From Dehalococcoidia bacterium UBA2588 (GTDB lineage Bacteria; Chloroflexota; Dehalococcoidia; Lucifugimonadales; UBA3495), in contig DDKW01000003.1 in the NCBI GenBank assembly GCA_002339805.1, forward strand, positions 15,130 through 31,620: 16,491 nt of DNA, in the 5' to 3' direction. Below the pieces are notes generated by a model. The model worked only from the letters and a program-made list of their open reading frames with translations. It was not told the origin of the DNA and did not search any database. Below are positions 7,599 to 14,180 of the stretch, piece by piece (the first letter of the stretch is position 1; the number at the start of each line of letters is the position of its first letter). Position numbers and translations under genes: made by a program.

Positions 7599-8491
7599 TA
7601 GAAATACCCCTCTTGTTTCTTTTTTTCCATTGATGCGTTTGAATCATGATCAATAGTTCTACCTTGTCTTTCAGATGTTGTAGTAAGTAGCATTTCTTGA
7701 ATAATTTCAGGTAATGTATTCGCTTCGGATTCTACAGCGCCTGTTAATGGATAGCAACCCAAAGTCCTAAATCTGACACTTTTGAGTTTTGGCTGTTCGC
7801 CTTTTTCTAAAGGAATCCTGTCATCGTCGACTAATATTAGAGTTCCGTCTCTTTCGACCACCGGTCTTTCCTTAGAAAAATATAATGGCACTATTGGAAT
7901 TTTTTCAAGATGAATATATTGCCATATATCTAGTTCTGTCCAATTGGAAAGGGGGAAAACTCGTATGGACTCTCCTTTATTTTTCCTTGAATTATATAAA
8001 TTCCAAAGTTCAGGTCTCTGATTTTTGGGATCCCATCTATGTGTAGAGGTTCTGAATGAAAAGATTCGTTCTTTGGCTCGGGATTTTTCTTCGTCCCTCC
8101 TAGCACCACCGAACGCAACATCAAATTGGTATTTGTCTAGAGCTTGTTTTAATCCATCAGTTTTCATTACGTCGGTATGTTTTGAAGAGCCGTGAATAAA
8201 TGGATTCATTCCCATTTCTTTGCCTTCAGGATTGATGTGAACGATTAATTCTACTCCCAAGTCTTTTGCAGTTTTGTCCCTAAAATCAATCATTTCTGAA
8301 AACTTCCACATAGTATCGATGTGCATGATTGGGAATGGAATTTTGCCAGGGTGGAATGCTTTTCTAGCTAAATGTAACATTACAGAAGAGTCTTTTCCGA
8401 TAGAATATAACATCACTGGATTTTCTGCTTCGGCCACCACTTCTCTCATAATATGGATGGCTTCTGCCTCCAAAGCGTCGAGGTGGGACAT
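7598..8491 (-). CDS. cysD: Sulfate adenylyltransferase subunit 2 (ATP sulfurylase small subunit)
   Basis: CysD catalyses adenylation of sulfate to APS, powered by GTP hydrolysis in CysN. The 297-aa protein, close to the usual ~300 aa, has the PP-loop [13 protein letters not shown] (30-42), [53 protein letters not shown] and a C-terminus ending [10 protein letters not shown], the CysD signature throughout. The ATG at 8491 begins the typical [17 protein letters not shown] helix. It follows cysQ by 85 AT-rich nt and overlaps cysNC by one base. CysD/CysN ATP sulfurylases are characteristic of bacteria, while archaea that activate sulfate usually carry the unrelated homomeric Sat; this suggests lateral acquisition (inference). 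Confidence 0.97.
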   Translation of the reverse strand: MSHLDALEAEAIHIMREVVAEAENPVMLYSIGKDSSVMLHLARKAFHPGKIPFPIMHIDTMWKFSEMIDFRDKTAKDLGVELIVHINPEGKEMGMNPFIHGSSKHTDVMKTDGLKQALDKYQFDVAFGGARRDEEKSRAKERIFSFRTSTHRWDPKNQRPELWNLYNSRKNKGESIRVFPLSNWTELDIWQYIHLEKIPIVPLYFSKERPVVERDGTLILVDDDRIPLEKGEQPKLKSVRFRTLGCYPLTGAVESEANTLPEIIQEMLLTTTSERQGRTIDHDSNASMEKKKQEGYF

Positions 8492-8576
8492 GTGTTTGCG
8501 TAGTACAGGGTCTATTTCACATCGACGGGTTTTGGTCTGTTTTAATTAAATGAAAAATATAATAAAAATATTTGAT
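8492..8576 (-). promoter_or_regulatory. AT-rich cysQ/cysD spacer: likely poly-T terminator and/or cysD promoter
   Basis: This 85-nt gap begins, just after the cysQ stop, with two T5 runs on the minus strand (8564-8568 and 8553-8557) inside an almost pure A/T stretch (8541-8577). T-rich tracts of this kind terminate archaeal transcription. The same stretch contains TATA-like sequence (attatattttt, about 8553-8563), which would give a cysD transcript with a leader of roughly 40 nt. Either reading suggests cysDNC can be transcribed separately from LX-cysQ. Confidence 0.5.
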
Positions 8577-9368
8577 TTACTGTAATTCTACCCAATCCTC
8601 AGTCCAGCGGTTGTCGGCTGCAACGAGGAAATATGGATTTAACACATTTTCAACCAAATCATAATCTAGATTTTTACCCGATGGTCCCACTACAATCCCT
8701 CCTGCTCCAGACACTATAGCATGGGCTGCTGCTATATCCCAACAAGATGTAGGCCCGAATCTTGGGTACAAATCAGCAGATCCTTCTGCCACTATGCATG
8801 CTTTCAAAGAAGAACCCATGCGAACAAGGTCGTAATGACCTAGTTTTTTAGCAAATAACTCATCTTTCTCACCTCTATGTGTGCCACTGGCAACTAAACG
8901 AATAGGTTGTGGAGGAGAAGAGGGGTTGACCATCATCAAACCCGTTCCTCCGGGGCCTCTTCGTTCGGATGGAGTTATCGTACCCCCGAACCAAGTTGTT
9001 TTGGAAACGGGGGCGTGCACTACGCCGAAAATTGGCGTCCATCTATTTCTTTTCCGACTCATCAATGCTATATTTACTGTAAACATTCCATTTCTTTTGA
9101 TAAATTCTTTTGTCCCATCTAATGGATCTACTAACCAGCAAGTATCGGAAGTAAGTGGGTTTCCTTCATTTCCTTCCTCAGATACTATAGGAGTATTGTC
9201 GATTTTTTTCAATTCTTCGACGATGAGGTTGTGGGCTGCTAAATCTGCTTCTGTTAAAGGCGACTTATCGCTTTTATGTTCGACTTTAATATTTTCAGAT
9301 TTATTGTAAATATCAAGTATTGCATCGCCCGCTAACTCAGCGATTTGAACTATTTTATCAAAATCCAA
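8577..9368 (-). CDS. cysQ: 3'(2'),5'-bisphosphate nucleotidase CysQ
   Basis: CysQ removes the 3'-phosphate of PAP (and PAPS), the by-product of PAPS use, and so prevents PAP build-up. The 263-aa protein belongs to the Mg-dependent, Li-sensitive inositol monophosphatase superfamily: SDKSPLTEAD (33-42), VSEEG (62-66), WLVDPLDGTKEFI (78-90; metal ligands D81 and D84), GSSLK and GSADLYPRFGPTSCWDIAAAHAIV (196-219; metal ligand D211). The KEFIKRNGMFTVNIAL stretch is CysQ-specific within the superfamily. The start is TTG at 9366-9368: no ATG or GTG exists between the upstream stop (9384) and the conserved N-terminal helix, and a purine-rich GGGGAG lies 8 nt upstream. It follows the two-TM gene by 15 nt and precedes cysDNC, which points to a complete PAPS-synthesis and PAP-removal unit. 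Confidence 0.94.
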   Translation of the reverse strand: MDFDKIVQIAELAGDAILDIYNKSENIKVEHKSDKSPLTEADLAAHNLIVEELKKIDNTPIVSEEGNEGNPLTSDTCWLVDPLDGTKEFIKRNGMFTVNIALMSRKRNRWTPIFGVVHAPVSKTTWFGGTITPSERRGPGGTGLMMVNPSSPPQPIRLVASGTHRGEKDELFAKKLGHYDLVRMGSSLKACIVAEGSADLYPRFGPTSCWDIAAAHAIVSGAGGIVVGPSGKNLDYDLVENVLNPYFLVAADNRWTEDWVELQ

Positions 9369-9374
9369 AATTAT

Positions 9375-9380
9375 CTCCCC
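9375..9380 (-). promoter_or_regulatory. Shine-Dalgarno-like GGGGAG deciding the cysQ TTG start
   Basis: On the minus strand GGGGAG lies between the stop of the two-TM gene and the TTG at 9368, with about 6 nt spacing to the start codon. It is the clearest ribosome-binding site in the array and supports use of the non-standard TTG (an ATT two codons away is the only rival). Confidence 0.5.
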
Positions 9381-9383
9381 AAT

Positions 9384-9938
9384 TTAGAAATCTTGCATTT
9401 CTTTAGCCGCGGCATCTAATTTTTCTCTTGCTTCGGGCGAAAGATGGAATAAGTACGGGTCCTCTTCACCTACAATTTCTTTCCAAGAAGACATTGTTCT
9501 AGCCCATATTTCTTGTTCGGAATTCCATTCTAGCCATCTGTCTACAAAATCGCAATGGCGAATTATGTCCTCATCGTCCTCTGATAATTTTCGTAAAATA
9601 GTATTAGTTTGGGCCAATAGCATTCCAAATGGTGCATTAACTTTGTATGTAGTAAATGGATTTCTTTCTTGGACAACCGTCAAATGTTCTCTCCATAATC
9701 CGAGGAATACATCATAAACCCATCCAATAATTAATACCACGAATAATACAGAAATTGCAATTGCTCCGAGTCCCCAATACGTCATCGGAATTGCCAACAT
9801 TTGCTGTTCTGATTCAAATCTCCAGCTAACGTAAGGCCACATTAACAAAGTTAGTGTTGTGATCCAAAAACCCATGGATATGAGGGTTTGACTTTGTTGG
9901 ATACGCCAGTATTGACGCATGAAGGTTTTCTTCAACAC
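9384..9938 (-). CDS. Two-TM membrane protein with cytoplasmic helical tail, unknown function
   Basis: This 184-aa protein was not recognised. It has two hydrophobic helices (~18-36 and ~53-78) joined by a short loop, then a ~105-residue soluble tail rich in Trp, Glu and Asp. The tail contains VVQERNPFTTYKVNAPFGML (88-107) and a helical C-terminus (HLSPEAREKLDAAAKEMQDF). The start is uncertain: GTG at 9938 gives 184 aa and ATG at 9920 gives 178 aa. It lies 48 nt after ribosomal LX and is followed 15 nt later by cysQ in the same frame, separated only by one stop and five sense codons. Transport of sulfate is not supported, since two helices are too few for a known sulfate permease. It may be specific to this lineage. 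Confidence 0.75.
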   Translation of the reverse strand: MLKKTFMRQYWRIQQSQTLISMGFWITTLTLLMWPYVSWRFESEQQMLAIPMTYWGLGAIAISVLFVVLIIGWVYDVFLGLWREHLTVVQERNPFTTYKVNAPFGMLLAQTNTILRKLSEDDEDIIRHCDFVDRWLEWNSEQEIWARTMSSWKEIVGEEDPYLFHLSPEAREKLDAAAKEMQDF

Positions 9939-9986
9939 GACCCTTCCTAGAGACTATCTGATTTCACCGTTACGTGTTAAAGTTGA

Positions 9987-10214
9987 TTATTTGTCGCGAA
10001 AATGAGATACTACGACCGGGGCTGAAGACTCTGAAGGATCTATTTCATCAATTGAGTTAATTGTGATGTATCGTCTTTTAACGCCGTGACGGCTGCCAAA
10101 ATTTGAGTATACTTTTTCTTTTACTTGTTCCTCATTTTCTGCGACTAAGTCGATGCAGAACTTTTGGTTTGTCTTTCCTTGGCGAAGTACCCCGTCTATC
10201 CGGTATGCTTGCAT
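9987..10214 (-). CDS. rplX (rpl18a/LX): Archaeal large-subunit ribosomal protein LX (L18a/L20a family)
   Basis: LX is a small archaeal 50S protein homologous to part of eukaryotic L18a. From the ATG at 10214 it is 75 aa, the usual family length (~77). Recognisable features are MQAYRIDGVLRQG (1-13), a Lys/Glu-rich helix, and the signature VYSNFGSRHGVKRRYITI (35-52) followed by NSIDEI. An in-frame extension of 21 hydrophobic residues upstream was rejected: it would carry the promoter TATA box, and LX proteins start at this Met. In many archaea LX sits directly before prefoldin alpha and ftsY; here four genes (two-TM, cysQ, cysD, cysNC) lie between. Transcription probably starts from the TATA box at 10236-10244. 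Confidence 0.9.
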   Translation of the reverse strand: MQAYRIDGVLRQGKTNQKFCIDLVAENEEQVKEKVYSNFGSRHGVKRRYITINSIDEIDPSESSAPVVVSHFRDK

Positions 10215-10235
10215 ATTGTGACCGACCTTCGTCCT

Positions 10236-10244
10236 TAATATAAA
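10236..10244 (-). promoter_or_regulatory. TATA box of the LX operon (leaderless)
   Basis: On the minus strand tttatatta is a near-ideal archaeal TATA box centred about 26-27 nt before the LX ATG (10214). This spacing places the transcription start at or next to the start codon, as in leaderless archaeal mRNAs, and fixes the LX start. A second AT-rich element (ggtatatctatc, minus strand, near 10283-10294) could serve either this operon or the divergent coiled-coil gene. Confidence 0.65.
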
Positions 10245-10346
10245 CGCCACGAAAACGGCAAAGCCAAGAATATTCAAAAATCGATAGATATACCTATAGT
10301 TTTACTCAAGGTTCAAGAACGTGTTAGTTGCGATGTTTATTGATTA

Positions 10347-10808
10347 ATGATGGGTCCCTCTTCCTCTGTCGATTCTTCATCGGAGCAAGGGGAAGAATCA
10401 TTAGAAGTGCGGTTGGGGAAAATTTCGCATGAAAAACTAGTTCAGGAAGTTATTTCGGTATGGAATGAAGCTATGAAGATAGAGCAGGAATTAGTAATTT
10501 CACGACAACGAACAAGGGCATTAGAATTGGAATTAGAAGCCATAGAGTTAGAGCAAGGAGATAGCTCTTCTGTCGCGGATCTCGAAGAGCAGTTGCGTGT
10601 GATGAAAATTCGTTATAATCAATTAGAGAATAAATTAGAAAATGAAAAAATCCGTAGAATAGATGGTGGCGGGCTTTCAGAAAGTCGCATACAAGAATTA
10701 CAAGATGATAACTCTAGATTGCTTAAGGTTGAAGAGGAGCAGATGATTTTGATATTGGATATGGAGGCCCAAATAGATAGATTACTTGCTTCGTTAAAAG
10801 AGAGTTAA
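10347..10808 (+). CDS. Coiled-coil protein, unknown function
   Basis: This 153-aa protein was not assigned to a family. After a Ser-rich, low-complexity N-terminus (1-17), residues ~28-70, ~77-104 and ~112-150 are highly charged helices with heptad leucine/isoleucine spacing (such as RALELELEAIELE and LEEQLRVMKIRYNQLENKLE), broken by DGGGLSES. There are no Cys residues, no signal peptide and no membrane helix, so it is probably cytoplasmic and oligomeric. It stands alone on the plus strand, divergent from LX, with its ATG (10347; a second ATG directly follows) about 50 nt from a TATA-like sequence (near 10290). Its end overlaps the convergent GGGP synthase gene by 4 bp. A structural or scaffold role is possible but unproven. 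Confidence 0.78.
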   Translation: MMGPSSSVDSSSEQGEESLEVRLGKISHEKLVQEVISVWNEAMKIEQELVISRQRTRALELELEAIELEQGDSSSVADLEEQLRVMKIRYNQLENKLENEKIRRIDGGGLSESRIQELQDDNSRLLKVEEEQMILILDMEAQIDRLLASLKES

Positions 10809-11617
10809 GCATTCATTTTTGAAATAAACTCAGTTAGTACATCTTGTAAAGCGTTAGCATCATCAAAAGACTCTGTTAAATTGCCTGTGATTATCCAATC
10901 TGCTCCTGCATCAGATGCGATTTTTGCCGTTTCTCCGTCTCTTATCCCGCCTCCTACAATGATTGTCAGTCCGCAAGATTCTCTGGCCGCTTTGATCAAA
11001 TCGGCAGAAACCGGTGTTATTGCGCCGCTTCCCGCTTCGAGATATATTATTTTGAATCCGTAGTATTCAGCAGTTGTCGCATATGCAGAAATTCTTTCAG
11101 TTTCGGATGACAGGATGAGGTCTGCTTCACCGACTTCTCCAGCTTTACCTCCCGGTTCGCAGATAATATATCCCATTGGCAATGGAGAAATACCTGCTTT
11201 TTTAATGAATAAGGAGCCTGCAACTTGCTCTTCTATTAGATATCTAGGAGATTTGCTATTCATTAGCATCATGAAGGTTATTGCGTCTGCTGCAGGAGAA
11301 AGTGCCGCCGCACCTTGAGGGAATAGTACGACTGGAACTTTCCAATTTTTCTCCTCAAGACCGGAGTCTTGAGACGACGCCCATGCCACCAATTCAAGTG
11401 CTTCTTGTATAGCGACTACAGTATTATTCACGTTATTCATATCTGTGTCACTCGAACCGCCCACGAGTATCATTTTACTGCCTGCGGCAACTGCGGCGAC
11501 TGCTCTTTTGGCTGCCGTATCAGGAGTCTGGTCCGCCGGATCAATCAAAATAGCGTGTCTTGTATTTTTTGTCTTATCACAAACATGCTCCAATGTGTGA
11601 CTCTCTACTCCAGCCAT
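10805..11617 (-). CDS. Geranylgeranylglyceryl phosphate synthase
   Basis: The enzyme joins sn-glycerol-1-phosphate and geranylgeranyl diphosphate, the first committed step of archaeal ether-lipid synthesis. The TIM-barrel signatures are clear: ILIDPADQ (23-30), AGSKMILVGGSSDTD (45-59), VVLFPQGAAALSPAADA (96-112), YLIEEQVAGSLFIKKAGISP (126-145), PMGYIICEPGG (147-157), YLEAGSGAITPV (192-203), IVGGGIRDGETA (220-231) and AGADWIITGNL (237-247). From the ATG at 11617 it is 270 aa; an ATG at 11638 would add seven residues. I prefer 11617 because AGGA lies about 8 nt upstream and the N-terminal helix starts there. It follows the short Rossmann protein by 22 nt (from the longer start) and probably shares its transcript. 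Its presence is strong evidence for an archaeal host. Confidence 0.95.
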   Translation of the reverse strand: MAGVESHTLEHVCDKTKNTRHAILIDPADQTPDTAAKRAVAAVAAGSKMILVGGSSDTDMNNVNNTVVAIQEALELVAWASSQDSGLEEKNWKVPVVLFPQGAAALSPAADAITFMMLMNSKSPRYLIEEQVAGSLFIKKAGISPLPMGYIICEPGGKAGEVGEADLILSSETERISAYATTAEYYGFKIIYLEAGSGAITPVSADLIKAARESCGLTIIVGGGIRDGETAKIASDAGADWIITGNLTESFDDANALQDVLTEFISKMNA

Positions 11618-11660
11618 ATTAAGTCCTAGATACATCAAGCATCTAAAATTTTACAATAAA

Positions 11661-12275
11661 TTATCTTTGAAATAATGATTCTGCGGCTTTGATGCCAATT
11701 TTGACCCTGTCTGATAATGCGGTACGGGGATCGGCCCCGTACCACTCCATTCTCTGTATCAAATTCTCGCCCATATTTTCTTCCTGGCTCCATATTTCCA
11801 TTGTCTGATCCGGCCTGACCCCAAAAATTTCAATTTTTGTATCTGAAATTGTAACGCCTCCGTACCAGAGCTTGCCAACAGTCTCTTTTCTGAAATCTAT
11901 AATTTTTTCAAAACTCATTTGGCCCATTCCTAAATATCCAGCACCATAGAAGTCTATTTTGTTCCCCTCAATGGTTTTTACTATAGTTTTCAGGTGTAGG
12001 TTTACTCCCCTCTGAGCAATAGATATTGAAAGAGACTTGACGAACCAAGAGTATCTTATCGCTGACGATTTGTCGTTAGGTTTTTGTTCGAAAAGATTAC
12101 TATTCCAACTAATTGGGACTATTGGCCACTCAGAAAAAAGGCCCGGTTCTTCCCCATACATTCCAGACTCGGCCTTTTCATCAAATATATGGAGGTCAAA
12201 ATTTGAATCAATGTCCAATAACGTATGTGCACATGTGAAAACTTCTATTCCAGAACCAATAATAGCGATTTTCAT
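11661..12275 (-). CDS. Short FAD/NAD(P)-binding Rossmann-like protein, function unknown
   Basis: This 204-aa protein begins with a dinucleotide-binding unit: KIAIIGSGIEVFTCAHTLL (2-20), with GxG at 7-9 but Val12 where the third glycycine position of GxGxxG normally lies, and an acidic residue at the end of beta 2 (HIFDEKAESGMYGEEPG, 29-45), as in FAD-binding monooxygenase and amine-oxidase families. The middle (90-115) resembles the strand crossover that usually closes the FAD site, but there is no catalytic domain: known enzymes of this class have 350-450 aa. The end (ADPRTALSDRVKIGIKAAES) resembles the C-terminal FAD-binding helix of flavoproteins. It has no frameshift or early stop that I can see and sits between the M20 gene (28 nt) and GGGP synthase (22-43 nt). 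A minimal flavoprotein or regulatory subunit is possible. Confidence 0.75.
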   Translation of the reverse strand: MKIAIIGSGIEVFTCAHTLLDIDSNFDLHIFDEKAESGMYGEEPGLFSEWPIVPISWNSNLFEQKPNDKSSAIRYSWFVKSLSISIAQRGVNLHLKTIVKTIEGNKIDFYGAGYLGMGQMSFEKIIDFRKETVGKLWYGGVTISDTKIEIFGVRPDQTMEIWSQEENMGENLIQRMEWYGADPRTALSDRVKIGIKAAESLFQR

Positions 12276-12303
12276 ATTATCTTCTCATAGCAACGCATAA
12301 TAA

Positions 12304-13491
12304 TTAATTTAAATTTTTCAACGCTTTGAATGCAGTATTTACATGAACAGCAGTGCCTAAAGATAGAGCCGTCTCATCTACTTTAAACATAGGATGATGA
12401 ACATCATAAACAGCATCTATATCGGGATTTCCCACACCAAGGAAAGAGAAGCATCCCGGTATTTCTTCAGTGTAATATGCAAAATCTTCGCCACCCATTA
12501 TTGAGTCCATCTCTGATACTTTCTCATCCCCAAGTATTTCTTTTGCTGCTGATTTACCTAATCGCCAACATTCAGCGTCATTTATTGTGGGAGGATAGTC
12601 GTTGCCGGGGAAAGTTACCTCTGCTTCACAGCGATTAGCGATAGCAATTGACTGAGCTACTTCTTTGACTCTGTTTTGTAATTTAGAAATACCTTCACTA
12701 GTTAACGATCTTATGGTTCCTTGTAACTCCATGGTCGAAGGGATTACGTTTGTAGCGCTGCCCGCATTTGCCATTGTAATACTAATTACTCCTGATTCCA
12801 AGGGACTTAATTCTCGAGATATTAGTGTTTGTAATTCGACGATTATCTTTGAGCCGGTGACTACTGGGTCAATTGTATGGTGAGGTGCAGCTGCGTGTCC
12901 ACCGTTTCCTTTAACTATAATTTTGATAGAAGATGTTGCGGCCAAAAGTGTTCCTTCTCTTGATGCAAGTGTGCCCATGGGCATTGTTCCTGCGACATGT
13001 AATGCGAAAATCTGCTGAACCTTAGGGTCTTGGAGAACGCCCTGTTCTCTCATCATTTTCCCTCCTGCCCCTCCTTCTTCTGCGGGTTGAAAAATTAATT
13101 TGATTGTTCCATTAATTTTGTCTTCATTTTTTTTCAATACTTTTGCAGCACCGAGTAACATGGCAGTATGACAATCGTGTCCACAAGCGTGCATCTTACC
13201 GTCTATTTCACTTTTGAAATCTATATCTGTCTCTTCATGAATAGGTAGAGCGTCCATATCTGCCCTTAGTGCAATACAGGGGCCTTTTCCGTTCCCTATG
13301 GTGCCAATAACTCCCGTGATTGCAATGTCTTTTCTATATGGAATTTTTAGATCTTTTAAGGTATTTTGAATAAGTCTACTGGTTTCGAATTCTTCATACA
13401 TCAATTCTGGATTCCGATGTATTGTCCTTCTTTTATCTACGATCCATTGATGTATTTCTTTGGATTGAGAGGCTATCTCGCTGATTTCCAT
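12304..13491 (-). CDS. M20D-family metallo-amidohydrolase (amidase/carboxypeptidase)
   Basis: This family hydrolyses N-acyl amino acids, hippurate-like amides or short peptides, using two metal ions. From the ATG at 13491 it is 395 aa; a GTG two codons upstream (13497) is less likely. Motifs in order: RNPELMYEEFETS (26-38), ALRADMDALPI (74-84), MHACGHDCHTAML (100-112; metal ligands Cys103 and His105), FQPAEEGGAGG (134-144; catalytic/metal Glu138-139), LHVAGTMPMG (164-173), GHAAAPH (198-204), GGEDFAYY and a final HHPMF metal ligand. All are intact. No signal peptide is visible, so it is probably cytoplasmic. It follows LemA by about 40 nt, with a TATA-like AT-rich stretch (13510-13525) 20-30 nt before the ATG, so it may have its own leaderless promoter. 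Substrate is unknown. Confidence 0.93.
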   Translation of the reverse strand: MEISEIASQSKEIHQWIVDKRRTIHRNPELMYEEFETSRLIQNTLKDLKIPYRKDIAITGVIGTIGNGKGPCIALRADMDALPIHEETDIDFKSEIDGKMHACGHDCHTAMLLGAAKVLKKNEDKINGTIKLIFQPAEEGGAGGKMMREQGVLQDPKVQQIFALHVAGTMPMGTLASREGTLLAATSSIKIIVKGNGGHAAAPHHTIDPVVTGSKIIVELQTLISRELSPLESGVISITMANAGSATNVIPSTMELQGTIRSLTSEGISKLQNRVKEVAQSIAIANRCEAEVTFPGNDYPPTINDAECWRLGKSAAKEILGDEKVSEMDSIMGGEDFAYYTEEIPGCFSFLGVGNPDIDAVYDVHHPMFKVDETALSLGTAVHVNTAFKALKNLN

Positions 13492-13532
13492 GGACACTGA
13501 GAAGATGCTTTATTATTAGAATTGTATTAATT

Positions 13533-14108
13533 TTAGAACTCTATGCTTACTGACTCTCGGGCTCTTTGTTCTGCTTCGTATAAGACTCTTTCTTGGCATC
13601 CTTTGAATGAGGCAACAATTGAGTCAGGTATTATCTCGATTGCTGTATTGAAATTTGTTGCAGAACTGTTGTATAACTGGCGTTGATCGGTAACAGAGTC
13701 TTCTATCTCCTTGTAATCTTCTTGTAATTTCAAAAAATTGGTATTTGCTTTCAAATCGGGGTACGATTCGGAAAGTGCTAATAATTTTGGCATTGCCTGT
13801 GAAAGCATCGATTCGGCCGCCATAACGCCGCTAACGTTACCTCCCTTGGATGCTTCTGCAAATGTCTTTCTTGCTTCAATCAAATCGCCAAAAATCTCTT
13901 TTTCGTGTTCTGCATACTGCTTAACAATCTTGACTAAATTTGGGATCATATCAAATCGTTGCTGAAGGATGGTATCCACGTTTGCCCAAGCTCTATCAAC
14001 ATCCTTTTCTAGTCTAACTAGTCTATTCCATGTACTGAAAAACCACATGATAAGGATAAGTGAAAATATTGTTATTCCCAAAAGAACTGCTATCGTCGCA
14101 CCATTCAT
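13533..14108 (-). CDS. lemA: LemA family membrane protein
   Basis: From the ATG at 14108 this is 191 aa, the normal family length. One N-terminal hydrophobic helix (5-25) is followed by the LemA signature: WNRLVRLEKDVDRAWANVD (27-45), QQRFDMIPNLVKIVKQYAEH (49-68), then long helices with YPDLKANTNFLKLQEDYKEIED and YNSSATNFNTAIEIIPDSIVA. Family members have a short N-terminal anchor and a helical-bundle domain on the outer face; the biochemical role is unsettled. An in-frame ATG at 14180 directly abuts the stop of the GIDE gene, but its 24 extra residues precede the anchor and do not look conserved. The gene follows the GIDE-domain gene, a pairing seen repeatedly in bacteria and archaea, so the two probably act together at the membrane. 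Confidence 0.93.
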   Translation of the reverse strand: MNGATIAVLLGITIFSLILIMWFFSTWNRLVRLEKDVDRAWANVDTILQQRFDMIPNLVKIVKQYAEHEKEIFGDLIEARKTFAEASKGGNVSGVMAAESMLSQAMPKLLALSESYPDLKANTNFLKLQEDYKEIEDSVTDQRQLYNSSATNFNTAIEIIPDSIVASFKGCQERVLYEAEQRARESVSIEF

Positions 14109-14180
14109 GACTATCCTACCCCTATGATAGTAATCAATCTTGACCCGGAATTGTGGTTTAACAATGAAGAAAATATACAT

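Noticed and set aside
10215..10277. 21-residue hydrophobic N-terminal extension of ribosomal LX
   Set aside because: It contains the TATA box placed for a start at 10214, and LX proteins begin at that Met.
14109..14180. 24-residue N-terminal extension of LemA from the ATG abutting the GIDE stop
   Set aside because: The conserved LemA architecture begins with the membrane anchor after the ATG at 14108; the extension has no family-like features.
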